Shown here one piece after another: positions 9,301-16,644 of a DNA stretch of 32,160 nucleotides. The DNA is from Opitutus sp. GTDB taxonomy: Bacteria; Verrucomicrobiota; Verrucomicrobiia; Opitutales; Opitutaceae. A program made the translations under genes and the position numbers. Where the stretch lies: assembly GCA_009695305.1 (NCBI GenBank), contig SIBG01000047.1:1-32160 (forward strand), in the 5' to 3' direction. The number at the start of each line of letters is the position of its first letter. Positions within the stretch are counted from its first letter, which is position 1. Below the pieces are notes generated by a model. That model was not told the DNA's origin. It saw only the letters and a list, made by a program, of their open reading frames with translations, and did no database searches.

Positions 9301-11031
9301 ATGGCCCAGTCTTCCCCACGCAACGTTTCGGGCACCGGCACGAAACAAAACACCTACGATGCCATCGTCATCGGCTCCGGCATCAGTGGCGGGTGGGCCG
9401 CCAAGGAGCTTGCGGAAAAAGGCCTGCGGACGCTCGTCCTCGAGCGCGGGCGAGACGTGAAGCATGGGGAATATCCCACCGCGTTTACGGAGTCCTGGGA
9501 ATTTCCCGGCCGCAATAAGATCCCGACGGCCGAACTCGCGAAGCAGGAGAAGCAAAACCGCACCGGCTACACCACGCACCCGGCGTCAGCGCACTGGTTC
9601 GTCAACGATCAAGAAAATCCCTACTCGGAGGAAAAACGTTTCGACTGGATGCGCGGCTACCACGTCGGCGGCCGCTCGCTGCTCTGGGGCCGCCAGAGCT
9701 ACCGTTGGAGCGATCTCGATTTCGAGGCCAACGCCCGGGATGGCGTCGCGGTCGACTGGCCGATTCGCTACCGGGACCTCGCGCCGTGGTATGACTACGC
9801 GGAGCGTTTCGCGGGCATCAGCGGCAACCGCGACGGACTAACCCAGTTGCCCGACGGACAATTTCTCCCGCCGATGGAGATGAACTGCCTTGAACGGCAG
9901 GTGCGCCAGCGGGTCGCGGAGTCGTTTGGCGGCCGCGCGATGATCATCGGGCGCGCGGCGAACCTCACCGTGCCGCACAACGGCCGCGGCAGCTGTCAGT
10001 CGCGCAACCGCTGCATCCGCGGCTGCCCCTACGGGGCGTATTTTTCGAGCAACGCCGCCACGCTCCCGGCTGCCTACGCAACCGGTAATCTCACGCTGCG
10101 CCCGTTCTCCATCGTCAATCAGATCACCTACGATCAGGCCACGGGTCGCGCGAGTGGCGTGCGCGTGATCGACGCCGAGACCAGCGAGGTGATCGAGTTT
10201 CGCGCCAAGGTGATTTTCTGCTGCGCGTCGGCGATTGCGTCGACGTTCATCCTGCTCAATTCGAAGTCGGGGCGCTTCCCCCAGGGCCTGGGCAACGACA
10301 GCGGAGAGCTCGGCCACAACCTGATGGACCACCATTTCAAGGTTGGGGCCGCCGGACTCTCCGACGACTTCGGCGACAAATACTATCGCGGCCAGCGCCC
10401 GAACGGCATCTACCTCCCCCGCTTCCGCAACCTCGACAAGGCCACCGCGCAAAAAAACTACCTGCGCGGATTCGGCTACCAGGGAAGTGCGAGCCGCAGC
10501 GACTGGACGCGGCCGATCAAGGAACTCAATTACTTCGGGTCGAAGCTGAAGGCCGACCTCATCGCGCCGGGGCCCTGGCGCTTCGGCATCGGCGCGTGGG
10601 GCGAGTGCCTGCCCTATCACGAGAACAAGATTACGCTAAATCACCAACTCCGGGACAAGTGGGGTCAGCCCACCGTGACCTTCGACTGTGGCTGGAAGGA
10701 GAATGAACTCAGCATGCGGAAGGATATGAAGGCTTCCGCCGTCGAGATGCTGGAGGCGGTGGGATTGAAAAACGTGACGCCGTTTGACGACGTCGTGAAC
10801 AGCGCCCCCGGAAACTGCATTCACGAAATGGGCACTGCCCGCATCGGCCAAGACCCGAAGACCTCCGTGCTCAACGCCTGGAACCAGGTTCACGCCGTGC
10901 CAAACGTCTTTGTGACCGACGGTGCGTGCATGGCCTCGGCGTCGTGCGTCAACCCGTCGCTCACTTACATGGCGCTCACCGCCCGGGCGTGCGACCACGC
11001 CGTGAGCGAGTTGAAGAAACTCAATCTCTGA
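9301..11031 (+). CDS. GMC family FAD-dependent oxidoreductase
   Basis: This 576-residue flavoenzyme has an N-terminal dinucleotide-binding fold (AIVIGSGISGG at 21-31, then VLERG at 46-50). A Cys-rich segment carries Cys232, Cys238 and Cys242, as in gluconate/fructose/glucoside dehydrogenase-type GMC proteins. In the GMC C-terminal domain, HEMGTARIG contains His508, and a later Asn is at 551 (CVNPSLTYMAL); this His/Asn pair is the usual catalytic site. It probably oxidises an alcohol group of a sugar or glycoside. No signal peptide is visible, whereas the next gene 16 bases downstream encodes a Tat-exported partner, so the folded FAD protein may be exported as a passenger. Glucoside-3-dehydrogenase (LacA-like) activity is one possibility. 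Substrate unproven. Confidence 0.95.
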   Translation: MAQSSPRNVSGTGTKQNTYDAIVIGSGISGGWAAKELAEKGLRTLVLERGRDVKHGEYPTAFTESWEFPGRNKIPTAELAKQEKQNRTGYTTHPASAHWFVNDQENPYSEEKRFDWMRGYHVGGRSLLWGRQSYRWSDLDFEANARDGVAVDWPIRYRDLAPWYDYAERFAGISGNRDGLTQLPDGQFLPPMEMNCLERQVRQRVAESFGGRAMIIGRAANLTVPHNGRGSCQSRNRCIRGCPYGAYFSSNAATLPAAYATGNLTLRPFSIVNQITYDQATGRASGVRVIDAETSEVIEFRAKVIFCCASAIASTFILLNSKSGRFPQGLGNDSGELGHNLMDHHFKVGAAGLSDDFGDKYYRGQRPNGIYLPRFRNLDKATAQKNYLRGFGYQGSASRSDWTRPIKELNYFGSKLKADLIAPGPWRFGIGAWGECLPYHENKITLNHQLRDKWGQPTVTFDCGWKENELSMRKDMKASAVEMLEAVGLKNVTPFDDVVNSAPGNCIHEMGTARIGQDPKTSVLNAWNQVHAVPNVFVTDGACMASASCVNPSLTYMALTARACDHAVSELKKLNL

Positions 11032-11047
11032 AGCGGAGCCGCCGACC

Positions 11048-11629
11048 ATGAACCCGATCTCTCTGCCCGATTCCTCCCTCACCCGGCGCGACGCGATCAA
11101 ACGGGCGGCCCTGTTGCTCGGCGTCGCGATTTCGCCGTCGATTTTCAACGGCGTCCTCCACGCTCAACCGGTCGCCGCCGGGGCAAAGCCGCGTTTCCTC
11201 ACCGCGCAACAGTTTGCCACCGTTGGCGCCATGGCGGAGCGCATCCTCCCGCGCACCGACACCCCCGGGGCGCTCGACGCGGGCGTGCCCGCGTTCATCG
11301 ATTTCATGTTCGGCGAGTTCCTGACCGCGGAGGAGAAGGAGCGCCTCACGAAGGGAGTCGTGGCCACCGACACCGCCAGTATTCGCACCCATCGGGCCGC
11401 ATTTGCTCAACTCCCGGGGGAGCAGCAGGACCGCGTGCTCCAGGCCGCCGCCGACGCCGCGGACAACGACCCGAAGTCCTTTTTCTACCAAATCAAGGAA
11501 CTCACCGTCGTCGGCTACTTCACGTCGGAAATCGTGGGCAAGACGGTCACGCATTACGAACCGGTCCCGGGTCCGTTCCAAGGCTGCGTGCCGATCGCCG
11601 AGACCGGCAACAAGGCGTGGACGCGGTGA
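11048..11629 (+). CDS. Gluconate 2-dehydrogenase subunit 3 family protein
   Basis: This is a 193-residue protein. The N-terminus has a twin-arginine signal: LTRRDAIKRAALLLG with Arg13-Arg14, a hydrophobic core, and a probable cleavage site near residues 38-41 (HAQ). The mature part (FLTAQQFATVGAMAERILPR, then GALDAGVPAFIDF) matches the Gluconate_2-dh3 pattern, as in LacC-like small subunits. It would act as periplasmic chaperone, export escort or small subunit for the GMC enzyme encoded 16 bases upstream. A GGAG at 11035-11038 sits nine bases before the ATG as a plausible ribosome site. Known complexes of this type also have a cytochrome c subunit, and none is encoded here. Family assignment is confident; the complex is inferred from adjacency. 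Confidence 0.93.
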   Translation: MNPISLPDSSLTRRDAIKRAALLLGVAISPSIFNGVLHAQPVAAGAKPRFLTAQQFATVGAMAERILPRTDTPGALDAGVPAFIDFMFGEFLTAEEKERLTKGVVATDTASIRTHRAAFAQLPGEQQDRVLQAAADAADNDPKSFFYQIKELTVVGYFTSEIVGKTVTHYEPVPGPFQGCVPIAETGNKAWTR

Positions 11630-11708
11630 TGAGGCCAGCAAACGTGTTGGTCACTTTGCGCGCAGAAGGACAAGCAAGGAAAGGCCGATCACCACCCACC
11701 TAACCACC

Positions 11709-12935
11709 ATGCGATCCGGACTGTGCTGGCACTGGCTGGTGGCTCTCACCCTCCTGCGCGTTTGCGCGGCGGCCGAGGCACCGTTCAGCCGCGGCGAATT
11801 CATCATTCCGCCGGAGCGGGTCCATAACCACGGCTCGTGTCTGGTGGAGACGCCGAACGGGGACCTCATCGTCTGCTGGTTTCACGGCACCGGCGAGCGC
11901 ACGGCCGACGACTGCAAGATCGAAGGTGCGCGCTGGCGCCGCGGCGCGGCGGGCTGGGATGAGCGCTTCGAGATGGCGGACACCCCGGCGTTTCCCGACA
12001 CGAACTGCTGCATGTTTATCGATCCCCAGCAGCGTCTCTGGCTGATCTGGCCGACCATCCTCGACAATCACTGGGAGAGCGCGCTGCTGAAATACCGGCG
12101 GTCCGACGACTACGCGGGTCCGGGCGCGCCCAGGTGGAAATGGCAGGACGTGATCCACGTGAAACCGGGACTGGAATTCGAGCCGACGGTCAAGGCCGCG
12201 GTCGAGCGTTTCCGGCCGCAGGCCGGCGACCAGAAAGTGCAGGAGTTCATCGACTACGCGCTCGCCGCCGCGGGAGACAAACTCAAGACGCGGCTTGGCT
12301 GGATGACGCGCGCGCATCCCTTCGTGTTGGACGGCCGGCGGCTGATTGTGCCGCTTTATTCGGATGGGTTTAATTTTTCGTTGATGGCGATCACCGACGA
12401 TTGGGGTGCGACGTGGCACACGAGTGCGCCGTTGGTGGGCGACGGCAACGTGCAGCCGAGCATCGTGCGCCGGCGGGACGGCTCGCTTTACACGATGATG
12501 CGAGACAACGGCCGGCCGCCACAGCGCATCCAGCAGGCGTCCTCCTTCGACCGCGGCGAGACTTGGACCGAGGTCACCGACTCCGCGCTGACCGATCCCG
12601 GCAAGGGCCTGGAAGTCATCGCCCTCGCCAACGGCCATTGGATCGTGGTCCACAATGACACCGACAGCGGCCGCCACAGTCTCTGCGCTCGCGTCTCGGA
12701 TGACGAAGGCAAGACGTGGAAGTGGAGCCGCCACCTCGAGCGCGACGAGCCCGGCCCTGCCGCGGGCTCCTACAGTTATCCGAGCCTTATCCAGGCGAAG
12801 GACGGCACCGTCCATGTCACCTACAGCTACGTCTTCGCCAAAACCAACACCGCGATTGGGGCCGACGCCCGCGCGCGTGAGACGATCAAGCACCGGCAGT
12901 TCAACGAGGCGTGGATCATGGCGGGCGACCGGTGA
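11709..12935 (+). CDS. Secreted sialidase/neuraminidase-like (BNR) protein
   Basis: This 408-residue protein has a short hydrophobic signal peptide (about 8-22, ending in CAAAEA). The body resembles the exo-alpha-sialidase-like BNR_2 propeller: an early HNHGSCLVETPNGDL strand (39-53), then Asp-box repeats at about 228 (TDDWGATW), 279 (SFDRGETW) and 330 (SDDEGKTW). True sialidases need an Arg triad, a Tyr/Glu pair and an Asp; I cannot confirm these by eye. Many Planctomycetes and Verrucomicrobia relatives are annotated as sialidase without proof and may act on other glycans. I chose the ATG at 11709 since it starts the signal peptide. It lies 79 bases after the Tat protein gene on the same strand and probably belongs to the same cluster. 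Confidence 0.9.
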   Translation: MRSGLCWHWLVALTLLRVCAAAEAPFSRGEFIIPPERVHNHGSCLVETPNGDLIVCWFHGTGERTADDCKIEGARWRRGAAGWDERFEMADTPAFPDTNCCMFIDPQQRLWLIWPTILDNHWESALLKYRRSDDYAGPGAPRWKWQDVIHVKPGLEFEPTVKAAVERFRPQAGDQKVQEFIDYALAAAGDKLKTRLGWMTRAHPFVLDGRRLIVPLYSDGFNFSLMAITDDWGATWHTSAPLVGDGNVQPSIVRRRDGSLYTMMRDNGRPPQRIQQASSFDRGETWTEVTDSALTDPGKGLEVIALANGHWIVVHNDTDSGRHSLCARVSDDEGKTWKWSRHLERDEPGPAAGSYSYPSLIQAKDGTVHVTYSYVFAKTNTAIGADARARETIKHRQFNEAWIMAGDR

Positions 12936-12966
12936 ATGGCAGTAGGGCGTGGGATCGCGGTGCCTC

Positions 12967-13097
12967 ATACCAACGTCTGTTAATATTTGGATTGTCATGG
13001 CGAGGAGCGAAGCGACGAAGCCATCCAGCTGGATCGCCACGGCGCGCTTCGCGCACCTCGCGATGACAAAAGTCAAATACACAACAGACGTTGGTAT
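12967..13097. repeat. MITE-like nested inverted repeat (131 bp)
   Basis: Perfect 15-bp terminal inverted repeats, ataccaacgtctgtt (12967-12981) and its complement (13083-13097), enclose further complementary arms: tatttg (12984-12989) with caaata (13074-13079), and near-matching gtcat-ggcgag arms (12993-13004 and 13055-13067). The centre holds atccagctggat. The inner core resembles the dispersed palindrome whose translation gives the familiar spurious peptide ARSEATK. No transposase is present. The element would fold into one long hairpin and probably moves in trans or acts as a REP-type repeat. It starts 31 bases after the sialidase-like gene. Confidence 0.8.
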
Positions 13098-13318
13098 CAG
13101 CGCTCGGCGATGGGGTTCTCGGCGCCGACGATCATCTCGGCGAGCATCGGCTGATCAGGAAAGCCATGATCGTTGACGACGGCGCCTCGGCCGCGGCGAC
13201 CGTCGATCTTGTCGGACGCGACGTGACCGCGATCGCGGCGAGGAACGGGCGGCAGCGGAGGCGTATCGGAATCACCCGGATGGCGGGCAAGGGCCCAATC
13301 GGAGACCGGAACCAGTGC
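13097..13318 (-). other. Gene-poor tail; 73-codon open frame after receptor stop
   Basis: With the repeat above, this fills the 383-base stretch 12936-13318 that holds no confident gene. On the minus strand the frame directly following the receptor's TAA stays open for 73 codons in the same phase, ending in PDQPMLAEMIVGAENPIAER and then a TGA at 13097-13099 that touches the repeat. The composition looks protein-like near its end, but there is no start codon or ribosome site that I would trust. It may be the remnant of a gene or an eroded receptor extension, or simply a chance open frame in GC-rich DNA. Confidence 0.3.
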
Positions 13319-16300
13319 TTAGAACGATCCCTTGATCCCTGCGCTCCACAGTGACCCGCCGTAGTCGTCGCGCTGGCGGTATTTCGCGTAGACGGGAGTA
13401 TGCAGGCCGTAGGTCTTCTGATCTTCGGTAGCGCCGTTGAGATTTCGCATGGCGAAGAAAAGACCGAGATTGCGGCGCAGGTAATACTCGCCTGTGAGGT
13501 CGATGTAGAGGCGCTTGGGGCGGTAGTTGTAGGTGCCGGGTTCGATGCTGTTGGAGACGATCCCGTTGGTGAATGCGGTGGCGATCACGCCCCGACGTTG
13601 GATGCCACGGTAGTTTTCGCTGAGGCGGATATTCCACTTTGGCCGCGAAATACTGAAGCCCCAGTTGCAGGTGAACGGATTCATGTCCTGGAAGGCATCA
13701 GTCCCCTTGGCCCGCTGGGAGCTGATGTTGGCGAAGACCTGCGCGCCGCGCGCCCAGTTGGGCAAAAAAGTGAGAGCCTGTTTGTAGTCGATTTCGAAGC
13801 CCTTCATCCGGATCGAGCCAGGCGCGTTGAACTGGGTCACGACTTGATATTGGCCGTAGGATTCCTCATCGAGACCGTAGGCTTCGAGAAAGCCGGGCGT
13901 CGAGGGTGCGGTGACGTTTTGGAAGAAGTTTTCGAAGTCGCGCACAAAGTAGTTGAACGATAACTGGCCGACCGTGCCGAAATAGTATTCGAAGCGCGCC
14001 ATGTAGGTCTTCGCCTGCCAGGCCTTGATGGAGACGTTGTTCACCGTGATCCGGTCGTTGGGATTAAAGACTTCGATGTTCGGCACGGTGAGACCGCCGG
14101 CATATTGGTTGAAATCGGGGCGGCCCACGGTCTCGTAGTAGGCCACGCGCGCGATCAGGTTGTCGGTGAGATTGAGGCCGGCGTTGATACTCGGGAAGAG
14201 GCGCAGGTATTCCTTCTTCGCCTTGTAGCCGCGGTTTTTCAAGGTGAGTTGGGTATACGGCAGCCCGGCAGTGGTCGGCACGATGAGCAGCGGGGTGCCG
14301 TTGGCGGCCTTCAGCGTCTTGCCGCTGGCGTCACGCTGGAAGTTCAGGGTCGGGTCGGTGAGCGGCCCCTCGGCATCGATGTTCGTCTGCTCGGCGCGCA
14401 CGCCGCCCGTGAGTTTCAGGCGGTTCTGGAAGAGGGCGACGTCGGTGCGAAAATAGAGGGACGAGATGATCTCCTGCGCGCGCTTCGAGGCGTTGGTGGC
14501 GGAGGTGTATTCGGTGTTGGCGTTGCGCGTCCAGTGGGTGGGATTCTTTACGTAGCCATCCCAGAGCTTGTTGTTGTCCACCTGCTGTTGCTTCGGCAGG
14601 CCGAAATCGGGAATGCGCTCCGAATAAGCCACGTCGAGGAAGGGCAACGGGCTGTCATCATTGACCAGGCCCGCCTGGGTGGTCGGCGTGGTGCTGGCGC
14701 GACCGTCAGCGCCCACGTAGGTGTAAGTCTCGGTGCCCACGCCGCGCAGATCGCGAATCTTGGTCTTGATATCGGCGCCGAGCTTTGCGGTTACCGGCAC
14801 GTCGAGGACCCTGAAGTCGCGGCGCAGATTGCCGTAGGCTTGGCGGGTGGTGTCATAGGTGCGCTGCCGGACGCTGTTGGCTGAAACCAGCGAGTAATTG
14901 GCGAGCTGAGACGGATCAACCGGCCGCCCGTTCGGATCGAGCGCCGTGATCTTTCCGGGACGAAGATAGAAAATGTCGTCGAAAAGGATTTGGACGTTGT
15001 TCCGCTGGATCGTCATGCCGTTGAAAAACCCTTTGTCGATGTCGTTGTAGTCGATGCGCGAAGTGCCGTAGCTGACGCCGACGTCGGACTTCCACACGGG
15101 CCCTTCGTGGAGCCAGCGGAGGGACGGGGTGAGCGTGCGGCCGGGGCGGATGCGGCCGTTGTTCGCGATGGTGAATTGGCCGGAATTGAGGGCGGTGCCC
15201 GTGGTGGGAAAGGTGCTTTGCTGGCCCCAAGTATGATCCGGCCCCCAGTTGAGCACGTTCACGCGGTTGATGGTAAACGTCTGCGAGCGCGTGGCGAAAT
15301 GCTCCCGGAGCATGCCGTAGGCGAAACCGAATGAGAAGCGGTCGTATTGCGCGGGCTTCCAGTCGATGGTCGTGGCCAAGGAGTGGCGCGACGTGTGTTT
15401 GCCGCTGTCGCGCCAGGAGAATATGCCGAGGTAGGGGTTGTCCGGTGCGGTGGCGGGGCGGAAAGTTCCGGTATTGGTGACGGGACTGGCATTGGCGGCG
15501 AGATTCGTGGCGTTGGCGGCGCCAAACCACTGCATGGCGGTGTTGGACTGCGGCGTGTATTGCAGCGAGTAACCACCCGAAACTGTGAAACCGAACGTCT
15601 TCGAAACCGGCACAACCGCCGACACGTCGAAGCCGGGGTGGATTTTGTAGGTCTTCTCGCCCCAGCCGGGGCCGGGCGTTTTGCGACCGAACGCCCGCTC
15701 GGCGTCCTTCATAAGCCACGAGACACTGTAGTTGTAAGACGGTTTGTTGCGTTCAAACGCGCTCCGGGGCACGAAATTGACCGAACCGGACAGGGCGGAG
15801 CCGGAGACGTCGGGCGTGGGCGAGCGGTTGATCTCGATGCGCGAGACGTTGTTGATCGACACTTGGTCAAGCTCGACCTGGCGACCGGTGCCGGCGCCAG
15901 CGGCGCTGGCCATGTCGAAACCGCCCATCGAGATCGGAACGTTGCCGGCGGGCGCACCGTTGATGGAGAAACGGCGCGCGTCGCCACCGGTGTAATCACT
16001 CGTAATGCCGGGCAGAAATTTCATGAACTCACCCACGCTGCCATCGGCGATCGTGCCGAATTCGTCGGCGGAGACGACGTTGGTGATGTTGCGCGCGAAA
16101 CGCTGTTCGTTAATGGCGAGGGCGGCGCCGTCCATTTCCTTCGACGAAGAAACGGTGAAGGCGTCGAGTTTGATCACTTCGCCGGCGCCGGTCGGACCTT
16201 TGGCGGAGCCGGCCATCCCGGAAATTGTGATGTCATGCTGCACCGTCTGCCCGGGGGAAACCGCGACGACTTCGGTGTGCGAGCCGAGACCAGTGTAGAA

Positions 16301-16558
16301 AATTTTCAGGGTCATCGTGCCGGCCGGGATGCCGGTCAGGCGATACTGGCCGGTGGCGGCGGTCAGAGTCTCCTGCTGCGATCCGTCGACCGTGATGCGG
16401 GCCTTCTCGAGATACTCGCCGCGGCGGGAGTCGAACACGCGGCCTTCGATGGTGCCGGTCGAGAGGGTTTGGGCGAAGACCGTCACGGTGGAAACGAACA
16501 GAATCGTCGTGGCGAGGCCCTGGCGGACGAGGAAGCGGATTTTGGGGAGGGGTTTCAT
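13319..16558 (-). CDS. TonB-dependent receptor, SusC-like, with carboxypeptidase-regulatory-like domain
   Basis: This 1079-residue outer-membrane receptor is predicted to import a substrate using energy from TonB. The signal peptide covers residues 1-30 (hydrophobic core 15-28, ending FAQ). A CarboxypepD_reg-like domain spans 35-113 (GTIEGRVFD...GIPAGTMTLKI). A TonB-box-like EVIKLDAFTV follows at 127-136, then the plug (about 150-290, with EFMKFLPGI and later SVNFVPRSAF), then the beta-barrel ending in the usual Phe. The start at 16558 fits the signal peptide; the open frame extends to 16624 but that leader is not needed. It is clearly paralogous to the receptor at 20218-23349. No SusD-like gene accompanies it. 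It lies 86 bases downstream of the M28 peptidase gene. The substrate is unknown and may be a glycan or glycoside. Confidence 0.95.
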   Translation of the reverse strand: MKPLPKIRFLVRQGLATTILFVSTVTVFAQTLSTGTIEGRVFDSRRGEYLEKARITVDGSQQETLTAATGQYRLTGIPAGTMTLKIFYTGLGSHTEVVAVSPGQTVQHDITISGMAGSAKGPTGAGEVIKLDAFTVSSSKEMDGAALAINEQRFARNITNVVSADEFGTIADGSVGEFMKFLPGITSDYTGGDARRFSINGAPAGNVPISMGGFDMASAAGAGTGRQVELDQVSINNVSRIEINRSPTPDVSGSALSGSVNFVPRSAFERNKPSYNYSVSWLMKDAERAFGRKTPGPGWGEKTYKIHPGFDVSAVVPVSKTFGFTVSGGYSLQYTPQSNTAMQWFGAANATNLAANASPVTNTGTFRPATAPDNPYLGIFSWRDSGKHTSRHSLATTIDWKPAQYDRFSFGFAYGMLREHFATRSQTFTINRVNVLNWGPDHTWGQQSTFPTTGTALNSGQFTIANNGRIRPGRTLTPSLRWLHEGPVWKSDVGVSYGTSRIDYNDIDKGFFNGMTIQRNNVQILFDDIFYLRPGKITALDPNGRPVDPSQLANYSLVSANSVRQRTYDTTRQAYGNLRRDFRVLDVPVTAKLGADIKTKIRDLRGVGTETYTYVGADGRASTTPTTQAGLVNDDSPLPFLDVAYSERIPDFGLPKQQQVDNNKLWDGYVKNPTHWTRNANTEYTSATNASKRAQEIISSLYFRTDVALFQNRLKLTGGVRAEQTNIDAEGPLTDPTLNFQRDASGKTLKAANGTPLLIVPTTAGLPYTQLTLKNRGYKAKKEYLRLFPSINAGLNLTDNLIARVAYYETVGRPDFNQYAGGLTVPNIEVFNPNDRITVNNVSIKAWQAKTYMARFEYYFGTVGQLSFNYFVRDFENFFQNVTAPSTPGFLEAYGLDEESYGQYQVVTQFNAPGSIRMKGFEIDYKQALTFLPNWARGAQVFANISSQRAKGTDAFQDMNPFTCNWGFSISRPKWNIRLSENYRGIQRRGVIATAFTNGIVSNSIEPGTYNYRPKRLYIDLTGEYYLRRNLGLFFAMRNLNGATEDQKTYGLHTPVYAKYRQRDDYGGSLWSAGIKGSF

Positions 16559-16598
16559 GCGGTTGGGGTTTACGGCGGTTAGATTTGCTTTGGGCTGA

Positions 16599-16612
16599 TC
16601 GGCGGAACGGGT
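16599..16612 (-). promoter_or_regulatory. Shared 14-nt leader element, copy 1
   Basis: Read on the minus strand this is acccgttccgccga, ending exactly 40 bases before the receptor ATG at 16558. The identical 14-mer ends exactly 40 bases before the BNR_4 gene ATG at 30499, and the two 40-base spacers keep short matches (aagcaa, accc) at equal positions. It may be an operator, promoter part or mRNA leader element. The identity and spacing are seen; the function is inferred. Confidence 0.45.
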
Positions 16613-16644
16613 CGGTTGGTGCAATTCGCGACGGGCGGGCGGTG

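Noticed and set aside
11700-13082. Minus-strand open frame of 460 codons opposite the sialidase-like gene
   Set aside because: Its N-terminus is the translation of the palindromic repeat (the well-known spurious type) and the rest is antisense to a signal-peptide-bearing gene.
12949-13176. Small plus-strand open frame containing MARSEATKPSS
   Set aside because: This is translated repeat DNA, a frequent mis-annotation.
13091-13354. Plus-strand 87-codon open frame
   Set aside because: It starts in the repeat, ends inside the receptor gene on the other strand, and has no motif or ribosome site.
15347-16582. Plus-strand open frame of 411 codons opposite the first receptor
   Set aside because: It is antisense to a receptor with signal peptide, plug and barrel features.
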